From Platanthera guangdongensis (Eukaryota; Streptophyta; Magnoliopsida; Asparagales; Orchidaceae), in the NCBI GenBank assembly GCA_039583875.1, contig CM077151.1, forward strand, positions 121,215,047 through 121,279,046: a stretch of 64,000 bases of DNA, read 5' to 3'. Made by a program: the position numbers and the translations under genes. Below, one piece after another: positions 58,121 to 64,000 of this stretch (the stretch's first letter is position 1; each line of letters starts with the position of its first letter). The notes under the pieces are model-generated. The model had not been told where the DNA came from and ran no database searches. It saw only the letters and a list, made by a program, of their open reading frames with translations.

Positions 58121-58850
58121 CCTAGGGAGAGAATCCCTACTCTACGCTTAATCAAAAGTCAAAAGGGAAGCGACACTAGTAATAAAGTCCAAGCAAGGGT
58201 GAGGATGTGGTTACCCAAAAGCGTAGACGGGAGTTAGTTGGTTGAAGATAATGGACACCCGATGAGTGCACACGGAGAAATTCCTGGAAGGAAGAATCGA
58301 AACCGGGAGAGATCGGAACTGCGGAGAAATTCCTGGAAGGAAGAATCGGCGAGATCGACGAGATTCTTCACGAGGTGTGGGATTCTTGCGGGATGCCGAC
58401 GGAAGAGGAAGAGTCGGCGAGTTCCCCTGCGGAGAGAGTCGATTCGGCGAGTTTCCTGTGGAGAGCGTCCTTCGGCGGGATTCCTACGGAATATGAAGGG
58501 TCGGCGGGAATATGAAGGATCGACGAGTTAAGGGGATTTTAGCGGTTTTCGTGTGTTTGGCGGAAGGCTTCGGGTTAAGCGGGTTTCTAGTTTGTCTAAG
58601 TGGAAATGTATGTATATTTCTTAAAGCCAATATATTTAGGGTTTGAACCGGGCTTTTCCAGACGTTTCTTGATGTCAAGATTTCCAATGACGTATCTTCG
58701 TTAGTTTTCAGCAAACTGATTTACGCCTGTAGATGTGAGTTCCCGAATCAACCAGTGGAATTTCCGATAAATCTTCATTGACGTATCTATGGTTTATGTT
58801 TATCGTGTTAACCTATCCTTAGATGTACACACATATAAGTGTAAATATAA

Positions 58851-58917
<67 letters not shown>

Positions 58918-59144
58918 AATGTCGATACAATATGACTCAAGTCCTGGAACTGATCAAAAGTACCTGGGATTATGAGAGTTATCATTTTGTCCCTCTGGTA
59001 AAACATATTAGGAGCTCAATGTGAGTATGCCCATGTAGATATCACATCTGTTATTCAAGACGCTTGTTCTAATTTAGTCTTGAGCCATCTACTGTCTAGT
59101 TCCCATCATATTTACGGGAACCTAGACTACCCTGCAAAAGAGAG
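58121..59144 (-). other. H spacer between gag and aORF
   Basis: Occupies the place of pol but is only ~1 kb and non-coding. It contains degenerate copies of the H LTR motif (gaatcggcgag, gattcggcgag, 58,345-58,510), a 25-base direct repeat (around 58,274 and 58,324; gagaaattcctggaaggaag) and a 63-base (TA)n run at 58,852-58,914. No pol motif in any frame. Confidence 0.75.
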
Positions 59145-60722
59145 TTACTTTACCTTAGGAACCCAAACCATATTGGGTCCTAGGTTCTTGTTAGTATAAA
59201 CACTTGAATGCCTTCCCTCAGAAAACCTGTCAGGAAGTCTACCTCTGCCCAGAAAATGTGGATAGGCCCTTGCCCTTGACACAGAGGGGTTGTGCCAACA
59301 GTCGATGGCAAAGTGTCCCACCTTGCCACAGCACCAACACGGGTGAATGTTGTATCGCCGTTTCAGACCTGATCTAGTGACTGAGTTAGTCATGGTCCTA
59401 GGTCTAAACGGGATAGGGCAGGATCTCCTCACAAAATTTCCTCTTCCACCGTGACACGTGGAAGGGTGGAAGGAATTCATGTTGCGAGCGTCATGAGGCC
59501 GGGGAGGTGGTGCCTTCCTTTCAGGCATCCCCCTTCCTGAGGCCCCATGAAAACTTACAGCATGACTTCTAACCTCCCTTTCCTATGTCCTCGGGTGGTG
59601 AGAAGCGTTCTGTGAGCTGATACCTGCAGATTCACACCGAGTTGAGGCAGTGGCAGTGAATACAAAGGGCTCAGAATGAGCCTTAGGTATTATCTCATGG
59701 GTGGCCATGACGGCCCTTGCACTGTGAGTGTCTCCACATGAGGACAGATCACCCTTACAGTGATCACGATTGTTCCTGTGATCATACCTGAAGGCATGAT
59801 GAGTACCCTTCCTGTTTGGAGTGGGGGGTCGGAATACCGTTTCCCCATTTCTCCACGAATTGATAATTCAGGAGATCCACCCATTTTCTTGCTTTCTCTT
59901 CATAGCATCAACCTTGGAAAAGTTTGATACTATCCTTTTCTCATTCTCTAGACTACTCTCTAGATAAGAGATTTTAGAGTCCTTGACCTTGTTGGATGCC
60001 AATTGGAGAACCAACAAGATCTTCAGCCGAGCAATCTCCTGAGCTTGTTCTTCAACAAGTAGGTTGCTTTTTTGAAGGGCTCTCTTCAGAGAATCAGGAT
60101 TTTCTGATGGAAAGCAGTTCCTGTCTTCAGAAACTTCAAGAGAGACGGGGCAAGATGAAGAAGTTACCTGCTCTTCAGTGTTCTTGTCATTAGAGCCAGT
60201 GACCGTTGTGTCATCCTCATCAGAACTGCTTTCCTCACTGGCTTCTTCAGTCTCTGACACGGACACTGGAGCTCTGATGCTGTCCGATAGATCCTTGCCT
60301 TCATCTTCAGAGGCGAGGACCCCCACATAGGCTTCATCCTCTAGTTGACAGCAGATTCCAGCTTTCTCTGACCCCCCCATCAGCTCTGAGATCATCACCC
60401 ACATAGATTTAGCCGACCCACATTTTTCCAATCTAGAGCGAGAAGGTCCAGACCAGATATCCATGATAATTTGACGAATCCTCTTGTCCAAATTAAATAA
60501 TGAAAGTTCCATCTCCGACATCTCAGCAATGCACTTGGGCACTTGGATATTCTTTCCAGAGTCGGAGGTCTTCATAGGAATAAAAGGACCCTCTTCCAGG
60601 ATGAAAGATGCTCGAGGATCGATAGCCTCCAAGTGATATGACAGTCTCATCCTCCAGACGGGATAATACTCCCTTGTGCATGTGGGGAGTCTTAGTGGCG
60701 ATATCTCATGATCCAGCTCCAT
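59145..60722 (-). pseudogene. Sirevirus gag, element H (internally shortened)
   Basis: Starts ATG 60,722 (MELDHEISPLRLPTCTRE), leader about 60 bases after the primer site. N-terminus matches E (WRMRLSYHLEAIDPRASFI; EMELSLFNLDKRIRQIIM), but after MWVMISELMGGSEKAG it jumps to the acidic region, so the second half of the gag domain and the first zinc knuckle are missing. Coiled coil (LVEEQAQEIARLKILL), a TGA at about 59,868 and a TAG near 59,585, both in frame, then an intact knuckle CWCCGKVGHFAIDC (about 59,320) and the end GPNMVWVPKVK. It needs a partner's full gag if the deletion matters for assembly. Confidence 0.82.
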
Positions 60723-60783
60723 GCTTCTGACACTGGTGGCAGGATACTACTCAAGGTGTAAACCTTTTTGATGAGTAACCTCC

Positions 60784-60796
60784 CTCTGATACCACT
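60784..60796 (-). other. Primer binding site of H
   Basis: The reverse complement reads agtggtatcagag directly after the LTR; initiator Met-tRNA. Confidence 0.9.
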
Positions 60797-62432
60797 TGAA
60801 AGTCCACCTAGTGTCAACTATCTTCACCTATGGGGGGGGGGGGGAATAGGTGACGTGCAGTGTTTTTGCGGAATTTAAAATTGTACCTGCACAATAAAAA
60901 TAAACAGCACAGCACACAGAATACACAAGCTATTTATAGTGGTTCCCCGATTTGGGTACATCCACTTTCCCCCTTCGACCTATCTCCCAACAAGGGACGA
61001 CTCGGTCTCTTCACCAACAGGATTGAAATCCAATCCTTGCACTATCGGAAGGAACCCTTCCACACGTAGGAGTCAACACTCCCACAACACGGGTTGCACC
61101 CAACCCTTACAACTAGGAACCTACGTTCCTTTACAACAAAAGTAAAACTAGAATGTACAAAAGATACAAACTACGTTTGGAGATTAAGGTGTCCCTCTTC
61201 GTTGACGACGTGTTCTTGAAGTCCACAAAGAGTCCACAACCCTAGATCTCTCTTGGAGAGGATCTCCCCGGAACCGACGGCGGCAAGATGGGCGGCGGCT
61301 AGGTTCACGGGATCGGCGGCGACGACGATGTGCGGCTGCTGTACTTTGGAGATCCAAACTTCGTAGCGAAGCTAGCTAGGTCTACCAACGGTCACACTAG
61401 GATCAGTCGTCTCGATCGATTCGGACGGGGAAGGTTTTCCCGATCAACAAATCAAGATACAAGAGATCTCCGGTTAGACACGTGAGACACTAAGCTTGGC
61501 TAAGCTTCTGTCGACCGGAGATCTGGAAGAAACCTCGATCAACACCGGCGTTCAACTCTCTCGAGCGGCGACGGCGGCGGCGGAGCGGAACTCGCGATCT
61601 AGGTCACGTCGCGGCTCGTGTATTTCTTTTCTTCTTCGCTACTTTTCTGTTCAAAAATACGCGTGTATTTATACACAAGTATACACCTTAAAGACCGTTG
61701 TGGGTCCCACCAGAAGAAACCCTAAGCCGGGTTCAAAACAGTGCCTGCGGCAAAGTCCGGTCCAGGGGGTTTCCAGAAAAATGCCCAAGTCAAAATCGGC
61801 GAGAATCGAAGGTGATTCTCGACGAATCGGCGAGAATCAGTTAGTGATTCTCGACGATTCGTCGAGAATCACTAGTGATTCTAGCCGAATCACTTGATGA
61901 TTCTCGCCGAATCACTTGTTGATTCTCGACGAATATTACTTGGCCCTGATCTGCTCAACGATGGGTTCGGCGAGAATCACTAGTGATTCTCGCCGAATCT
62001 TACTTGGCACCGCTTTGAGGTAGCCGGATAGAGTCGGCGAGAATCACTAATGATTCTCGACGATTCGGCGAGAATCACTTGGTGATTCTCGTCGATTTAT
62101 ACTTAGACGATTTTTCGTCTTTCCACCCAAGAGCTGCTCCTTGACCCATCCTTGCTCCTTGTCTGCTCTTGCATAGTTACAACCCTGTACTTGAAAGTAA
62201 GTGCACTCCAATAGAGAGAGTACACGTAGGCCAACCCATTGATCTGCTCAACGAGGGATTACGTTGTGCAGACCCGTGTATATTGACCTACTGCACCCTG
62301 ACATTGATGTGCACTTAACGTGGAATAACTGCAAGCACAACTTGAAATATTTTATCAAATACATTGTGAATTCATCTTAGCTTGACAGGTGGCTTCCTCA
62401 AATCCAGGTAATTGTGGATACAATACCCAACA
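60797..62432 (-). repeat. 5' LTR of H
   Basis: TGAAAGTCCACC to ATACCCAACA. Differs from the 3' LTR by a longer G run (about 60,832), array length and roughly 1-1.5% substitutions. TATA box GTATAAATAC (minus) at 61,664-61,673. Confidence 0.93.
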
Positions 62433-62970
62433 ATCTGGGAGGAGGATACAATACCCGTGTATAACGACCCCGAGGTTTCGAACCCGCGACCTCCTCTGAT
62501 ACCACTTGTAGGGATATGGCGCAACCAACTCGCCCAAAAGCCCGGACTATTTGAGGACGGCGCTACCACTCCTTTATGGAGCTGGCTACCCTAGGATCCA
62601 CGGGGCGGCCAGTTAGGCCCCAGGGGACACACCCTTCTGTTTCGACTAGTGCGGGCCGTAGCGCAGCACGCCGTACCTCCCAACACCGGGGGCATTGATG
62701 GAACCCAACAATCCCCCCCAGCAACGACCCCGGGGTTTCGAACCCGTGACCTCCTCTGATACCACTTGTAGGGATTTGACGCAACCAACTCGCCCAAAAG
62801 CCCGGACTGTTTGAGGACGGCGCTACCACTCCTTTATGGAGCTGGCTACCCTAGGATCCACGGGGCGGCCAGTTAGGCCCCAGGGGACACACCCTTCTGT
62901 TTCGACTAGTGCGGGTCGTAGCGCAGCACGCCGTACCTCCCAACACCGGGGGCATTGATGGAACCCAATA
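62433..62970 (-). mobile_element. TRIM-like tandem: two 204-base LTRs with miniature interiors, fused to H
   Basis: Identical-length LTRs at 62,507-62,710 and 62,767-62,970 (sense TGTTGGGTTCCATC to CCCTACA; the outer tip is TA instead of TG). Interiors 62,433-62,506 and 62,711-62,766 contain, in sense, the primer site AGTGGTATCAGAG, a Pol III B-box-like GGTTCGAAACC (AAACCCC in the second) and a polypurine run (gctggggggat in the second) before the next TGTTGGG. No coding capacity. Miniature LTR elements of this kind are known in plants as TRIMs; the junction with H is unusual. Confidence 0.78.
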
Positions 62971-63028
62971 GTTGTGTATGGTGTATATCATTGACTAAGG
63001 GTTATGACTTCTCCAAATAGGGGGAGAT
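62971..63028 (+). other. E spacer and polypurine tract
   Basis: Begins with GTTGT (right target duplication of H), then E sequence to the polypurine tract CAAATAGGGGGAGAT (63,014-63,028), shared with H and, by complement, A and B. Confidence 0.88.
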
Positions 63029-64000
63029 TGTTGGGTACATTGGAATATATGTACCTGATTTGAAGAAGCCTCACCCTACTCAATGATATACATCAAGGTG
63101 TATTTGATGTGCTTTGAGTTTATTTGTGCAGGTTAAGTAACTGCAGGTTTGCAGGAAAAGTTTCTAAGTCCATGTGTCGACACCTAGAAGAAAAGTGTCG
63201 ACACTTAAGAAGGCTTGTGTCGACACCTAGAGAAGCTGTGTCGACACTTGGAGTAATTGTGTCGACACCAGGAAGGCAGAGTCGACACCAGAATAAAAGT
63301 GTCGACACATACAGGCAGTGTCGACACACAATGAAGAAATGTCTACATAATCAGTGTCGACACTTAGAAGCAGTGTCGACACCCAGAGAAACTCTGTTGA
63401 CAGCAAAAGTGTCGACACTAGGAGGCTGTGTCGACACTCAGCAAACTTCAACAAAGTTCAAGTACAAGTGTCGACACTAGGAGGCTGTGTCGACACTCAG
63501 TAAACTTCAACAAAGTTTAAGTACAAGTGTCGACACAAAGGAGATGTGTCGACACTCAGCAAAAGTTTCAACACAGAAGACATGTGTCGACACAAAGAAG
63601 ATGTGTCGACACTTAACAAGTTTCAACACAAGAAGATGTGTCGACGCAAAGGAGTTGTGTCGACACTTAGCAGAAATCAACTGAGTATTGAAGAAGAAGG
63701 ACTTGTGTCGACACACAGGATCAGTGTCGACATATTCTGAAGAAGCAGTGTCGAGAAGCTGTTACAACAACACAAGGAGTTGTGTCGACACCATAAAGGC
63801 TAGTGTCGACACTTAGTCTACTTGTGTCGACACTTAGTCTATTTGTGTCGACACATAAAGACTATCTGTCTCGACACTTTCAAACAGTGACAGAGATTTC
63901 AAAAAATGACTGGATGACTTGACAGCTGCCATTTCAACCGGTCAACTGCTACTGTCAGAGCTGTCAGAAGGTTGTTAGAAACCGGATCAGCCGGTCACCG
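63029..64000 (+). repeat. 3' LTR of E (truncated by window)
   Basis: Starts TGTTGGGTACATTGG and matches 32,945 onward. TGTCGACAC array at 63,174-63,880. The TATA box and the inner end lie beyond the window. Confidence 0.95.

Larger units (their letters stand above)
53882..62970 (-). mobile_element. Non-autonomous copia element H (gag + aORF, no pol) with TRIM units at its 5' end
   Basis: Minus strand. 3' LTR 53,882-55,573, aORF, non-coding spacer, gag, primer site, 5' LTR 60,797-62,432, then two 204-base TRIM LTRs to 62,970. GTTGT flanks the whole block (53,877-53,881 and 62,971-62,975), whereas the sequence next to the canonical 5' LTR edge at 62,433 is atctg. No protease, integrase, RT or RNase H motif is present in its 5.2-kb interior. 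Confidence 0.85.
32945..64000 (+). mobile_element. Copia element E (Sirevirus), host of G and H, inserted in D
   Basis: 5' LTR 32,945-34,803, gag, pol, accessory ORF, polypurine tract 63,014-63,028 and 3' LTR from 63,029 to beyond the window. Without G (10.2 kb plus 5) and H (9.1 kb plus 5) the internal part is about 9 kb, a normal Sirevirus size. The two LTRs differ at about 17-18 of ~970 comparable bases (about 1.8%). The left flank is aaaag; the matching duplication is outside the window. Confidence 0.93.

Noticed and set aside
62465..62500. tRNA gene on the minus strand
   Set aside because: Only a B-box-like GGTTCGAAACC is present; no A box, anticodon arm or acceptor stem can be drawn. 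It lies in a TRIM interior.
62433..62970. H-TRIM junction as an assembly error
   Set aside because: The perfect GTTGT duplication lies exactly at the TRIM tip and at the opposite H tip, and E's spacer continues smoothly; an error would not create this. Long-read confirmation is still the decisive test.

Overview
The window is plant nuclear DNA, most likely from a dicot with a repeat-rich genome. About 94% of it (3,896 to the right edge) is LTR retrotransposons inserted into one another. The only trace of an ordinary host gene is a 53-codon stretch at 1,324-1,482 that I read as the last exon of L-galactono-1,4-lactone dehydrogenase (ascorbate synthesis). The basis for the plant call is the Sirevirus-type Ty1/copia and Tekay/Del-type Ty3/gypsy elements, the initiator-Met-tRNA primer sites and plant-style splice sites. 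I cannot name the species.

Layout. 1-3,895: flank with a decayed gypsy pol tail, a small tandem duplication and the host exon. 3,896-6,590: left end of copia element A (minus). 6,591-10,051: left end of copia B (minus), sitting in A's accessory ORF. 10,052-13,953: left end of copia C (minus), in B's accessory ORF. 13,954-23,592: gypsy element I (minus), nearly complete, in C's accessory ORF. 23,593-32,944: 5' half of copia D (plus), inside I's right LTR; D's own LTR is split by a 3.2-kb gypsy solo LTR, S (25,373-28,585). 32,945-64,000: copia E (plus), inside D's reverse transcriptase, its 3' LTR running off the window. E is broken by gypsy G (43,081-53,292, target duplication ACAAT, nearly intact) and by pol-less copia H (53,882-62,970, minus, target duplication GTTGT). 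The order implies up to seven nesting levels, and the missing right halves of D, I, C, B and A should lie to the right of this window in that order.

How the parts work. The copia elements follow the Sirevirus plan: LTR, Met-tRNA primer site, gag with zinc knuckles, pol in the order protease-integrase-RT-RNase H, then a long accessory ORF (aORF), a conserved polypurine tract and the second LTR. The gypsy elements I and G carry gag with three zinc knuckles and pol in the order protease-RT-RNase H-integrase with a chromodomain-like tail. Every copy in the window except G's pol has stops or frameshifts.

Signals I rate most worth follow-up: (1) every LTR family carries, upstream of its TATA box, an array of short CpG palindromes (mostly TCGA-centred), and the motif classes are shared between copia and gypsy; (2) in E, and less clearly in H, the same array recurs inside the element just upstream of the aORF, with a TATA box in E, suggesting a private promoter; (3) gypsy leaders of I and G contain three tandem hairpins with an invariant 12-nt loop and covarying stems; (4) I and G both have a 79-84 nt intron exactly at the gag/pol junction; (5) H has gag and aORF but no pol, and its 5' end is a TRIM-TRIM-H concatemer enclosed by one target-site duplication; (6) the aORFs of A, B, E and H share an undescribed-looking C-terminal domain.
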